A DNA stretch of 64,000 bases from Cryptomeria japonica (taxonomy: Eukaryota; Streptophyta; Pinopsida; Cupressales; Cupressaceae). The position numbers and the translations under genes are program-made. The stretch spans positions 605,924,709 through 605,988,708 of the forward strand of contig NC_081413.1 in NCBI RefSeq assembly GCF_030272615.1, read 5' to 3'. Shown here piece by piece: positions 43,901 to 55,438 of the stretch; position 1 is the stretch's first letter, and every line of letters starts with the position of its first letter. The notes below the pieces were generated by a model, which saw nothing but the letters and a program-made list of their open reading frames with translations, was not told the origin of the DNA and searched no databases.

Positions 43901-45300
43901 AAATGATTTTCATCATTTCATTTCTTTATGTGGAATATATATCTAATGTAATTATTTATATTTTTAATAAGACAATAAATTTATTGTAGTAATCATGTGG
44001 TTTTCTAATTTTATCTCTTGTCTAAGAGAAATTATTGAAGATCATAACTCTAACATTGGATGAGTAATGTTGGTGTTTACATCACCAAACTTGGGCATAG
44101 CTTAATCAAGTTCTTCAGACCTCTTCTTTCATTGTAATTTTGAGATATATACTTCAGTTAGTGACCGTCAAATGTCTTCAAAAAATCAGAAGCATATCTC
44201 TTGGTAGTCAGCCTATGTAAAGATCCTATGATTGTATTGGAATTGGTTTATAATAAGATTTGAATGGGCTTGTAGCTGTAATATGTTTTTAGAGGTTGCA
44301 TGACATGTTTGACGAAATGTCAATAATCTAGTGAAGTTTGATTTTGATACATTATTGTGACAGTCCATGTAATTTTACATTAGTTTCCTATAACATGTAT
44401 TTATGACTGTCAATGAGGCATTTGTTTGATTTAGATATGAAATAAGAGGAATTTGAGGTTGCATCATCATACGCCTATTTTTTGAGGACTCTTGCAGATT
44501 TGACAGCGAATATTCCTTGTTTTTCAGTCATCATTGGACAAGGGATATTACACAATCATACTAAATAGATTTCAAACACCGTAATTCATATAGAGAACAA
44601 CAAATTTGGACTCAAGAGCTTCTAGAGTAATTTTTGAGGTTAAATGAATCTATGAACAATAGTTTAAACATGAACAGTGTTTATTTACACTATGAATATT
44701 ATTTGATGTTGTGATTAATGTCTTAGGCATGGACAATGTTTTAGGTGTGAATAATTTTTTCAAGTATGAATAGGTTTTTTTGGTAATGAAGAGATTTTCT
44801 AGGGGCTATGAATAATGGTTTAAGCCTTGTGTAGTTTTTTCAGGCTTTTTATGCTTGCCTAAAGGAATAGTTTCATGAAAATAGACATCAGTTGGGAATA
44901 CGATATCCAAATTTTAAAAAATAAATAGACATTGGAATGTTGATTCTATGATATAAAACATCTTTAAAACATGTACCCTGGCAATTGCAGCTACAACATG
45001 TGAGAAAATTACTCTATTATTTATCCTATGATAGATGTTTATACCTTGTTCCAAAACTTCCAATTTTTATGAGGCAGTTGTCAAACAATCGGCATGCCAT
45101 TTCAAAGCTCCCATTTTTGCACAGGCTGGGGGATGTTGATAGAGCTTTACACCTACGCCTAGGCCAACGGAGAATTGGAAACATCACTATCTACCAGTGC
45201 AAAATAGATGGGTGACCGATACTAATGAATGAAAGAAGGGGAATGAAGCCTATTAGTCTTTAGCCCCTAGGAGCATGCCCTATTCCATGAGCCGACATTG
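40961..45300. other. unassigned interior of the CACTA element
   Basis: About 4.3 kb without a supported ORF. Short direct repeats include CACCTCCTAGTCCCAA (about 41,769 and 41,887) and GCTAGCAAGTTGTGT / GCTAACAAGTTGTGT (42,016-42,085). A CCCTATTCCATGAGCC word is repeated at about 45,278 and 45,328. A 76-codon open stretch at 44,985-45,215 is not recognised. No transposase motif could be found. Confidence 0.4.
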
Positions 45301-45686
45301 CTCCCATTTTCACAAACCCTATTCCATGAGCCAACAATGCTTGGAGCTGGCATTAATCAGTCAAAATGGTTCATGTGCCTCATCAAAAACCCGGAGTACA
45401 CTTACTCTGGGTAGGAGTACGTTGTTGGGGCGGCAACGTGAGAATGGGAAGAGGCCGTGAAAATGATTTGAAATGTCTTGGTCTTTTTTTTAAAGTAATG
45501 TCCACGGTCATCAGAATTTCAATGAATGTGGGCACTTTTTGTAAAAAAACACAAATTTCATTGCCAATTCCTTCTCTGTCGAAATAAGATATTGAATTAT
45601 CATCAGAATTCTGACGAATGCGGACAATTTTTCAAAAAAAAATCAAATTTGTTCACAATATACCTTCTCCGTCAGAAACCTCCATT

Positions 45687-45712
45687 GGAATTTTAGGCCA
45701 AATGTATTAGTG
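45687..45712 (-). repeat. right terminal inverted repeat of the CACTA element
   Basis: GGCCAAATGTATTAGTG on the plus strand, the inverted counterpart of the left end, directly followed by the AGT duplication. Confidence 0.88.
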
Positions 45713-45776
45713 AGTGACATGTAATTAAGACCTAGGTGGAGAATAACTAAGGTAAAACACCTTAATTACACCAACA

Positions 45777-46203
45777 CCCCCCTTAAGTGCAACGTAGGGA
45801 GAATATACACAAAATCTAAAAATGTAAGATGGGTCATGGCTACTAGGCCATGTTAGGTGCCTATTAACAAATGCAATGCAATCTCTCACAAATGAAAAAA
45901 GGGAGAAAACCCAATGGGAAAAAACACCCCTCCAAAAGAGAGATTGAAACACAAACTAACTCTCAAAGAAGAATCAGATGAACAAAACCCTATGTGATGA
46001 AAAAGTCCCCCTCATAAGAGTGAAAAAGAGAGAGTACGTAGCCCCCCCACCACGTAGAATGTTCACCATCTATAGATGATCGAAGTTATATGTAGAAGTT
46101 GCTCCATAATTGCCAAACAATGGTCCTCCCCTTGGGAAGAAACAAAACCAAAGGTGTATGTATGAAGTCTCCCCAATTTTGAAAGTAAGACATAGGAAGA
46201 AAT
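45777..46203 (-). other. 3' internal end and polypurine tract of the outer Copia element
   Basis: The minus strand ends with CTTAAGGGGGG (45,777-45,787), the polypurine tract next to the 3' LTR start TGTTGGTGTAATTAAGG. The rest is non-coding tail. It continues the internal region that breaks off at 52,631. Confidence 0.7.
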
Positions 46204-47661
46204 TATTATTATCAGGATCCAGTTACTACTGAGAGGGGGGGGAGTGAATCAGTAGTTAAACAATTCTGCAATATTTCAAAAAATTATGTCAGTAACTACT
46301 CAAACAATCTGCTAAACTAATTTACCAAACCATTCACTCAAGTGTTCATCATTATGCAAACAATGTAAAGATATCAACTGTACAAATCAACAATGCAACC
46401 ATCACATAAACACAGATATTTTTAACGTGGAAACCCAAATGGGAAAAACCATGGTGGGAATTAGCACCCACAAAATATTTGCACTCTTTCAGAATGCACT
46501 TGGTTAAAGGCCTAGCCCAGTTAGGAGCTTACAATATGCCCAGTTAAGAGCAGACCCTATTAGGAGTCACCTGGTTAAGGGATTTGCCTCAACCTTGTTA
46601 GGAGGTCTACCCTATTAGGAGTAACCTTGTTAGAGGATTTTGAACTTAAGTTAATGAACCACCCAGTGAAGGGATTTACAATATAAGACCTGTTAGGATC
46701 TATCTGGTTAAGGGATTTCAAACTGTTGTAACTGTTAGGGAACAATAGGGCAAATGATCTAATCACAACACTTCCTTTCTTGCTAGTACAAATCCTTTTC
46801 AGCACAACTCTTCTACACACATGCAGACACTTCAATCTGGCTCGGCAACACCTTCTCTCAAACTACCGACACACAATCTCTTCTCCAACTTGCCCTAAAT
46901 ACACTTTTCAGTTAGGTTGGCTACATAACCCTAACTACATTAAAAATACAATGAATTTACATTTACAGATCATTACAACAAATTTCTAGACAATTTCCAT
47001 CATTGAATGATCATCGCACGTCGTTTGATAAGCAATCAAACTCTTGTCACATTCTACTAAGCACTTTGTTATTTCCAAAGAAATTTGATCCTTGTACGTG
47101 CTCAAATGTAATCTTATCATTACACAAAGATTCTAACATGTCATCACTAAGTTATGAACATGATAAGATCCACCACCAAACCAAAAATCATTACCGGTTA
47201 AAGATTTGTTACCGATATACATTCTTCTTCACAGAGTTCATGACAGTCAATCATAACTCACTCAATACTCTGAATCTACTATTGCAGTTTCACTCACAGA
47301 CTCATGCCAATGTCATAAACATATGTTCCAAACCACAACACCTAGCTCTTCATCAATCGTTCGTACCAGTCACTTGATCGTCGCTCTATTCATGTTTACC
47401 GGTTTACAACAACTTAGCAGTTTTGTTGTCTAACGCATTCCTCTACCGGTTAGGCTATATCGGTAGGCCTAGATGACTTAGATGACTAAGAAAACATGGT
47501 TTCCATCAATGACAACACAAATAAAGTCATCAAACAACTTACAACTATATCATCATCATCTAGCCAACAATATTCATCAACTTTATCAATCATCTTCATC
47601 TCAACAACATCTACATATGCCAACAATCTCCCCATCATTATATTCATCAGTTATGCCAACA
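46204..47661 (-). repeat. 3' LTR of the nested Copia element
   Basis: The plus strand starts TATTATTATCAGGATCC (TG mutated to TA) and ends AGTTATGCCAACA. Inside are repeated GGTTAAGGGATTT and CCTATTAGGAGT-type words around 46,500-46,700, present in the other LTR too. Confidence 0.88.
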
Positions 47662-47680
47662 ATCTCCCTTTTTGGCATTG
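47662..47680 (-). other. polypurine tract of the nested Copia element
   Basis: Minus strand GCCAAAAAGGGAGAT directly precedes the 3' LTR start TGTTGGCATAAC. Confidence 0.6.
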
Positions 47681-48070
47681 ATGGAAACACCAAAATAGCA
47701 ATACCAAAATCTCATCATGCAAAACTGGAACACTAATTGTTATGATTGTTGAACTTGTTCTTCATTGTTCTTCTCCTCCTTTACTTTACTTCTCTCCTAT
47801 CACTTTTCTTCTCCCAAAGTGTCAAATTCATCTTTTGCTACTAGTGTTTTCTTCATCTATGCTGCTCCCTCTGAGGAGTAGCCCTTTTCTCATCAATCCA
47901 TAGTGAAAAATCCTCAATTAGTCCACTAGATTGATGTTGCAATAGCGTCTTAGTTGACCTTCGGTAGGGGTATAACCCCTAGCTTGCCTATGAGATACTC
48001 AAAGTTCTCTTTACGCAATGGTTTAGTGAAGATATCAGCGAACTGCTCCTTGCTTCGCACATGCTCCATC

Positions 48071-48736
48071 CTAACTTTGTTTTCCTGCACTATCTCTCGG
48101 AAAATGATACTTCAGTTCAATATCCTTTGTTCTAGCATGCAATACCAGGCTCTTTGAAATACTTATTGCACTTCTATTATCACAATATATGACCACCAGT
48201 TCTGTTATAGTCTCCTTGAATCCTTCTAATACATGTCTCATCCATATTGCTTGAGTACAGTTCATAGATGCAGCCACATACTTTGGTTTTGTTGTAGATT
48301 GAGAAATGCAAATTCGTTTCTTATTGGTCCAGGATACTAGTCTTCCTCCTAGAAAGAATGCTCCACCGATTGTGCTCTTCCGGTCATCTATATTGCATGC
48401 CCAATCAGCATATGTGAACACCTTCAAAGATAAGTTGCCTTTGTATGGATACCATAATACATAATCAATACTTCCTCTAAGATAATTGAAAATTCTCTTC
48501 ACTGCAACCATATGATTCTCTTTAGGACTTTTCTGAAATCTATCCACTATACCAACTGCATGAGCAATATCTGGTCTGCTATGAACAACATAGTGTAGTT
48601 TCCCAATCATGGATCTATACTCAATTTTATCCACTAGATCTGAATCATCTTCCTTGGATAATTTGCAACCAGTAACCATAGGGGTTCCAACTAGTTTACA
48701 GTCTTCTATTACAAAGGTTTTCAATACCTCCTTCAC
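48071..48736 (-). pseudogene. Copia reverse transcriptase C-terminus and RNase H
   Basis: An open frame of 221 codons: GTPMVTGCKLSKED, YRSMIGKLHYVVHSRPDIAHAVG, then RNase H with TYADWACNIDDRKST, GGAFFLGGRLVSWTNKK, YCDNRSAISIS and RTKDIELKYHF. This is the standard C-terminus of Copia polyproteins. The catalytic Glu usually found in AEAEYVA is lost (TTKPKYVA here). It would have removed RNA from the cDNA hybrid; it is now inactive. Confidence 0.92.
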
Positions 48737-48781
48737 ATACTTGGACTAGCTAATAAAGATTCCTCCTTTCATCTATTGGAC

Positions 48782-49140
48782 CTACAAACTAATGAAAATT
48801 TTGATTTCTCCTATCAAAGAAATTTCAAATTCCTTTTTCATTTCTTCTACAAAAGTTAAACTCATATCATCATCTCCTTCGAATATGATATCATCTACAA
48901 ACACTTCTGCAATCAATAATTTGTCTCCTTCTGTCTTCAAGTAAATGTTGTTGTCCTCACTGGTTCTTTGAAATCCAATCTTAATTAGGTGTGAATGGAG
49001 TCTCTCATACCATGCTTTTGGAGCTTGCATACCATGTCCTTCTCTTCAGTCAATGCAAACCCATCTGGTTGTTCAATATAAACCTCTTCTTCTAAAATTT
49101 CATTAAAAAATATAGACTTAACATCCATTTGGTAAACTTT
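48782..49140 (-). pseudogene. Copia reverse transcriptase core fragment
   Basis: An open stretch 49,030-48,782 holds [45 protein letters not shown] is the catalytic box (usually YVDD). Upstream, out of frame, are [24 protein letters not shown] (about 49,130-49,060). Fragments follow correct Copia order, with frameshifts between. Confidence 0.88.
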
Positions 49141-49212
49141 GAATCCTTTGAATGCAACACTTTCTCTTATCTTTCTTCTTGTTTGAACTCCAGCGTTCCT
49201 GTCTCCAATTAT

Positions 49213-49581
49213 CTAATCTGTAGAGTGAGTCAACTTTACATACCTAGGTATAACTGGTTCCGGTATAGAAGTTTCTTCTTGTTCTTCTTGTTCTTCATCA
49301 TCTTCATCTTCCACTTGAGAAGTATCCTCCACACTGTTCTGCACAGCACTATTTTGAACTTTTGGTTCAATAATCACTATCTTTTGTTCATCTATGGCAT
49401 CAGACTTGCTGGTATCATCAGACTTATTCATAACTAGGATTTCCAGTCTAAATGCTCTTCCACAATCTTCACAATACGCTATCAACTTCACCAAAGTAGC
49501 AGTCAAAAGCTCTTCTATGTTTCTGTTGCTCCCCAGATGTGCTCTCAAAAATTCTAAGTGAGAAATGAGATTGTAAAACAC
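49213..49581 (-). pseudogene. Copia pre-RT linker remnant
   Basis: A 122-codon frame with an acidic run (SQVEDEDDEEQEEQEE) and IPEPVIPRYVKL, matching the charged spacer between integrase and RT in Copia polyproteins. Its N-terminal part is not integrase core, supporting a deletion of integrase. Confidence 0.6.
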
Positions 49582-49899
49582 CTTTTTATTTGCCTTTTGC
49601 TAAAGCGGTTGAACATACCTTTATCACTGTTCAACTCTAGAACTTGCTATTGGTTCACATATCACATCCAATTTACCAGTTTGAAATGTAACCAGTTCAA
49701 AATCAATTCATAGCATTATATTGCATCAAAATATGTAGATTTGACTTACCGCATAACATTTAGGGGGTCCGAAAATGGATCTTACAATATGCTCCCCCTA
49801 AGCTTCATACATAGCTTAGTTTTATGATAAGGGATTCTCCACACCAAGTGAATAATTGGAGTCCTCTGATGGTTTCTCCTCGCTTTTCTTCTTCTATAT

Positions 49900-51128
49900 C
49901 TTATTCATCTCACTTCTAGTTTCTTCCACATCTACCTTCTTCTTTCCTTTCCGGTCAATAAACTGATTAACCGGTTTGTTCATTCTAGCTCTACAAAATC
50001 TTGCAATGTGTCATGGTTTGTGACAATGGAAACATGTCATTCCAGATGCTCTCCAAGATCCAGCATTGCCTCTATTAGCTCTTCTCCGACAATTCATAGC
50101 TATGTGACCAAAGTTGTGATAGATTGAACATGTCATATTCCATCTATTCTCCATTTCATATGGACTAGATCAGTTAACATAAGGTCTCTGCCAAGTAGGG
50201 TTCCTCCGGTCATTATAAGATCTCTGCCATTCACCATTAGACATCTAACCCATGTAAGATCTTTGATTGTTCACTCTTGACCTGCACTTAACAACTTTAT
50301 GCCTATACTTGTTGCAATTGAATCAATATCCATCAAAAGTACTAGACTTATATCCTTCATATGCATTAGGTCTATATCCATCAAAAGTATCAAATCTACT
50401 TATACAAACATTTGCAACATGACCTACCTTGTGAGAGTTAAAACATATTGGTTTGTAGGTTCTCTTACTAGTGTTCTTCTTGGTCTTTGGTGTAGATTTG
50501 GCTTCATGCATGGTGTCCTTGGTACTAGATGGCTCTCCTTGTTCAAAGGTTGTGTATCCTAAGCCATGTGTATCTTTGTTCTGCCTTTGTGTCTAAACTT
50601 GCTCATCAAGAATAGCAGTGCTCTTATTGAATTTAGCTAGTAACTCATTTGCATCAGCCAACTCCTTGGTAAGTTCCTCATTCTTCTTTGTAAGACTTTC
50701 TCTAAGAGACATAGCCATGTCTAGATCAGCTTGTATTTCCTCTTTTTTCTCACGAAGATGTACATGCAAGGTACCCATCTCCTGGTTCAACTTTAAGATC
50801 TCATCCTCCTTATCTCTTATTTTGTCTTTAGTTGTCCTTCTGGCTTCCAAATCTTAGCTCATCCTGATGGTAAGGGCTTCCAGCTCTCTCCTCAGATTTG
50901 TCTTATCATCATTTAGCTTTTCCACCTCATTAACCAAGGCATAAATGTTTGCTTCATCAGATGAACTATTTCCAACAATTGCTCAGCCAACTCTTTTCTC
51001 TTAGCCAATGAAGCTTTGTACTTGACCTTTAGTTCACTAAGGGCTTCTTCAGATTTTGCAAGCCTATTTGAAAGCTCTTTGTAACTTATTGAACCTTCCC
51101 CCATGTTAGCCTTAGAGATCCTTCCCAA
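49900..51128 (-). pseudogene. Copia gag-like protein with coiled coil and zinc knuckles
   Basis: From 51,128 leftward: a long coiled coil (SYKELSNRLAKSEEALSELK, then EEILKLNQEMGTLHVHLREK), followed by repeated CxxCxxxGH-type zinc knuckles around 50,480-50,400, 50,290, 50,130 and 50,030 (CFNSHKVGHVANVC, IYHNFGHIAMNCRRR, CFHCHKPXHIARFC). The start is near the primer-binding site. Gag would package element RNA; several knuckle Cys are replaced. Confidence 0.65.
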
Positions 51129-51153
51129 GCGGTTAACCCTTTAAGGGAATTAG

Positions 51154-51168
51154 GCTTTGATAACAATT
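51154..51168 (-). other. primer-binding site of the nested Copia element
   Basis: Minus strand ATTGTTATCAAAGCC next to the LTR. It is close to TGGTATCAGAGC, the initiator-Met tRNA primer site common in plant Copia elements. Confidence 0.7.
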
Positions 51169-52630
51169 GTTATTATGAGGATCTGATTACTAATGCGAGG
51201 GGGGGTGAATCAGTAGTTAAACAATTCTACAATACTTCAAAAATTTGTACTGTTAACTACTCAAACAATCTGCTAAACTGATTTACCAAACCATTCATTC
51301 AAGTGTTCATCATTATGCAAACAATGTAAATATATCAAATGCACAAATCAACAATACAACCATCATATGAACACAAAGATTTTTCACGCGGAAACCCAAA
51401 TGGGAAAAACCACAGTGGGAATTATCACCAATAAAATATTTGCACTCTTTTGAAATGCGCTTGGTTAATGGCCTAGTCCAGTTAGGAGCTTACAATATGC
51501 ATAGTTAAGAGCAGACCCTATTAGGAATCACCCGGTTAAGGGATTTGCCTCGGCCCTGTTAAGAGCTCTACCCTATTAGGAGTAACCTTGTTAGAGGATT
51601 TTGAACTCAAGTTAATGAGTCACAAGGTGAAGGGATTTACAATATAAGACCTGTTAGGATCTACCTGGTTAAGGGATTTCAAACTGTTGTAACTGTTAGG
51701 GAACAACAAAGAAAATGATCTAATCATAGCACTTCCTTTCTCGCTAGTTCAGATCCTTTTCAACCCAACTCTGCTACACACATGTAAACACTTCAATCTG
51801 GTTCAGCAACACCTTCTCTCAAACTACCAACACACAATCTCTTCTCCAAATTGCCCTAAATACACTTTTTAGTTAGGTTGGCTACATAAACCTAACAACA
51901 TTCAAAATACAACAAATTTACATTTACAAATTATTACAAAACATTTCTAGACAATTCCACCATTGAATGATCACTGCACATCACCATACATTGATTTGAT
52001 AAGCAATCAAACCCTTGTCACATTCTACTAAGCACTTTGTTGTTTCCCAAGAAATTCAATCCTTGTACACGCTCAAATGCAATTTTATCATTATACAAAT
52101 TCTAACACGTCATCACTAAGTTATGAACATGACAAGATCCGCCGCCAAACCATAAATCAATACTGGTTAAAGATTTGTTACCAGTATACATTCTTCTTCA
52201 CAGAATTCATGATAACCAATCATAACTCACTCAGTACTCTGAATCTGATGATGTGGTTTCAATCACAAACTCATGCCAATGTCATAAATATATGTACCAA
52301 ACTGCAACACCTAACTCTACACCAATCATCCATACCAGTCACTTGATCGTCACTTTGTTCTTGTTTACTGGTTTACAACAACTTAGCAGTTTTGTTGTCT
52401 AGCACATTCCTCTACCGGTTAGGCTATACCAGTAGGACTAGATGACTTAGATGACTAAGCAAACATGATTGTCATTAATGATAACATAAATAAAGTCATC
52501 AAAGAACTTACAACTATGTCATCATCATCTAGCCAACAATCTTCATCAACTTTACTGGTCATCTTCATCTCATCAACATCTTCATATCCCAAGAATCTCC
52601 CCATCATTATCTTTGTTAGTTATGCCAATA
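51169..52630 (-). repeat. 5' LTR of the nested Copia element
   Basis: The plus strand starts TGTTATTATGAGGATC and ends AGTTATGCCAATA. It matches 46,204-47,661 throughout. Open stretches inside it are chance ORFs. Confidence 0.88.
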
Positions 52631-53640
52631 GAAAACTCAAGATGTATGGAGTCCTTGAAAGTGTCCCCATGTCAATGATTAAATTTGTCCCTTACAAATC
52701 AATTGTACTAGACCACACTATTGGAAAAGACAATCCAGGATCTAGTGAAGATGAATGTAGAAAATTATCCAAATACTCAAGTTTCTCCCCTGAAGATAAA
52801 GACATATCCTCTAAATGTTGTACATTGGTATCCACAATCACATCAAGCTCCAAAGAATGATCATGTAGAGAATGAACAAGAGGTTCAAAGTGCTCTCTCA
52901 CAACAACTAAAGAAGAATCATCTCCATCAAAGAGCACATGAATAGCATCAATGATGTCTCCCAAATCTACAATGTAGGACTCCATAAATAAACCTGCAAT
53001 ATTTATCATTTAATCATCCCAAGGAAATGTAGCTGGAAGATAATGTGAATCTTGCCGCACTAAGTCAAAATTGTAGCAACAAAAGCATCATCAGGAGAAA
53101 TAGTAGATGCGATATCAATAGGAGGAGATGAAATGAAAGGCTCAACAACTAGATCACATGTGAGAACACCCAAGTTCAAGTAACCAAAGTTCTCCTCAAT
53201 AATAGAATACGTAATAGAAGTGTGATCATCAACAGAAGAATAAAATTTATCAATGGGAATGAAGTCTAAAAAAGGAGTACAATAGAGATGCATGATCCAC
53301 CACCCCAATAGAAATGATAACACTACTCTCCAAGTATATAATGGTAAATGAATCAGGAGTGAAATCCCCAGTCTTCCTTGTTGCATCATGAATGATTTGA
53401 TAGATGGAAAGAATATTGTTTGTCAAGTGAGGTACACACAACACAATATTGAATGTGTCATCCTCAATATCAATAGATCCCTTCCCAATTACATTCATCT
53501 ATGTATGATTTCCCATCAAAATCAATGGTATATCGCAAGGCTTAAATAAAGAGAACATAGACTATGAAGATGTCATATGATAAGAAGCTCCTGAATCTAG
53601 AAGCCATCTCCCTAAATCATGACCTATAGTAGCATAAAGA
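52631..53640 (-). pseudogene. Copia protease and pre-integrase remnant of the outer element
   Basis: Near 53,600 the minus strand reads WLLDSGASYHMTSS, the Copia aspartic protease active site with intact DSGAS. Downstream, MNVIGKGSIDIEDDTFNIV and VLCVPHLTNNILSIYQI match the protease C-terminus and the GAG-pre-integrase region. The rest (53,250-52,631) is acidic and unassigned and ends at the nested Copia insertion. Integrase core does not follow. Confidence 0.8.
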
Positions 53641-54528
53641 GATTGTCCTTTAATTGTTCCAAAAGTGTGACTCTTTCCCTTATCAAATTCTTTTTCTTAG
53701 GAAGAAGAAGTTGAAGTAGACATTCTAGAAGGTAAACTGATTTTATTATTCTCAAGAAGATACTTCAATTCATCAATATCCTTCTTGTAACAATGGTATT
53801 CTTCATGTCCTAACTTCTTGCAATATACACAATTAAACTTCTCCTTAGATGATTTCCCCTTAGGAGAGGATGTAGAATCTCTTTGTTAAGGAGAGGAAGA
53901 TTGTGCTCTATCCTTCTATGGCATTGGCTTTGATTGCTTTTGCTTCTTGTTAAGAACCTTTCTCATGATTAGTCATCAAAGCATGTGACTTGGCTTACTT
54001 AATAATACCTATTGTGTTCAGCTTTGCTTGTTCAAGCATCAACATCTCAGTAAATGAATCAAAGAATGGTATAGTATAGACACTCCTCATTGTCAATCAA
54101 TGAGTGTGGAAACTAGAAACAAAAGCTACATATTTATAAGGAATCTTTCCCATCAAATTAAAGACCAACTATGCATCCTTCTTCTCAACGCCACAATCCT
54201 TGAGTTGTGCTCTTAGTTCATTTGCCTTAGTGACATACTCCTGGATTGCATCAAAATTCTTAGTATCCAAACTTGGGAGATCACTTTCAAGTGTGCATCC
54301 TCTAATCTCATCAACTTGACCATACAATTGAGAAAATTTATCCCAAGCCTCCTTGATTGTCTTACACTTTTCAATATGAAAGATAAGATTGGATCGTATA
54401 TAATTTCTCAACACTCGAGGAGCCATAGAAATTTTATTGAGTCGTTCCATTTTCAAATTAGCATTAGCATTATGATCTAAGGAACTTGAAATAGTGCCAT
54501 TAGCATAATGACTTAAAGGTTTTTCCAT
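53641..54528 (-). pseudogene. Copia gag of the outer element
   Basis: The start at 54,528 opens 119 codons with SMAPRVLRNYIRSNL, KTIKEAWDKFSQLYGQ, ESDLPSLDTKNFDAIQEYV, the gag fold shared by plant Copia elements (UBN2 family). After stops, CVYCKKLGHEEYHCYKKD at about 53,830-53,780 is a CCHC zinc knuckle with all ligands present. Confidence 0.85.
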
Positions 54529-55425
54529 TAGTTTACTCCATGCATTAACTTTCCAGGTTGCATGATTATGTGGAGTTAAACTAGAAATTCAGGAGAACCC
54601 GTAACTAAAAATCAAAAGTGCACCAAAGAGAGAGAAGAAGGAACATGCACACAAGATGTCCTTCCAAATTCACTCAATCAAAGAATCCCCCCAAAAGGAT
54701 GATTTGGCACTTTATATTTAGTGCATTTACAATTGGCCACTTTCAAACCAAGGAAAAGTGGAATTCTGATTTTAATGTTTACAAGTGCCTTAATTAGACT
54801 ATATTAGACTCAAATCAATATGCAAAAGACTAAACTGTGATTTATGCATTACATTTGCCAAAAATAAGCCAAATAAGGCCATGTGCTGGAAGTGAATTTT
54901 TTTTAACATAGTGACTATAAACTGATAGAACCACTATAAAATACAAACAAAATGTGCACTTTGAAAAAAAATGCACTTGAAGAGGAGTTCATATGAGCCC
55001 GAACGATGCCCCAAAAATTGTAAAAATAGGTATTTCATGATTATCTAAAAACTCTATGTATTAAAATTAAAAAAAACCTGTACAGCTATGAAGAGCACAA
55101 AATTCTACCCCAAATCAAAAAAAATCTCAAAAAAAGGAGTCTAGATGACTGAGATGTGGTTGTTTGAAAATTGCGTATGTAATTACGACGCCTGAATCTC
55201 TGTTGCACATCCAAACTTCAAATGGCTCTAGATTTGGTATTTCAAGTCAAATTTGGATGAAACAAAGGGGAATTGTGACTTTCTCAAACCTTTTCAATCC
55301 AATCGTGGCCTTAGAACTAACCCAACAAGCTCCAATCTTGATCTACAACTAAAAAAAAAGCCATGAATCTAAAATTCTAAAATTGCTCAAAGAAATCTGC
55401 AATGGCAAACTAGTGGCACTCTATT
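54529..55425 (-). other. untranslated leader of the outer Copia element
   Basis: About 0.9 kb between primer-binding site and gag. No gene is supported; a 62-codon plus-strand open stretch at 55,164-55,352 looks accidental. Confidence 0.55.
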
Positions 55426-55438
55426 AGATCTTAAACCA
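55426..55438 (-). other. primer-binding site of the outer Copia element
   Basis: Minus strand TGGTTTAAGATCT, preceded by CTTACA at the LTR end. It is a worn form of TGGTATCAGAGCT, the initiator-Met tRNA site. Confidence 0.7.

Larger units (their letters stand above)
36860..45712. mobile_element. CACTA (En/Spm-type) DNA transposon carrying captured DRM sequence
   Basis: The left end reads CACTACTACATTTGGGCC and the right end, reverse-complemented, CACTAATACATTTGGCC: terminal inverted repeats with the CACTA signature. The 3-bp duplication AGT flanks it (36,857-36,859 and 45,713-45,715), and the sister LTR has one AGT at 55,904-55,906, the empty site. Size is 8,853 bp. Subterminal regions repeat CGACGG/TGACGG/CCGTC-like words, as in CACTA elements. 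No CACTA transposase is recognised, so it is probably non-autonomous. It holds the DRM inverted repeat and other unrelated sequence. Confidence 0.9.
35472..45776 (-). repeat. 3' LTR of the outer Copia element, interrupted twice
   Basis: The pieces 35,472-35,733, 36,661-36,859 and 45,716-45,776 together match the uninterrupted 5' LTR at 55,439-55,967. Shared stretches include CCACCCAAGATCTAGAGG, CAACTAGATTGATTATTACA and GGTAAAACACCTTAATTACA. The insertions are a solo LTR and a CACTA element. Confidence 0.85.
46204..52630 (-). mobile_element. complete Copia LTR retrotransposon, minus strand
   Basis: 6,427 bp with two LTRs of about 1.46 kb, a primer-binding site, gag with zinc knuckles, RT and RNase H pieces, and a polypurine tract. 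The flanking 5-mers are GAAAT (46,199-46,203) and GAAAA (52,631-52,635), a one-mismatch target-site duplication. The integrase region and protease are not found between gag and RT, so it is internally deleted. The LTRs are roughly 90% identical by eye, so insertion is old. Confidence 0.85.

Noticed and set aside
44985-45215. CACTA transposase fragment
   Set aside because: A 76-codon Leu/Arg-rich open stretch without any motif known from CACTA transposases; left unassigned.
45725-45952. 75-codon ORF beside the polypurine tract
   Set aside because: Spans the polypurine tract and LTR start of the outer Copia element; chance frame in the 3' tail.
51169-53009. Several 60-130 codon plus-strand ORFs
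   Set aside because: They lie in the nested Copia 5' LTR or opposite the outer Copia pol on the minus strand; Ser/Thr/Asn-rich and without domain similarity.
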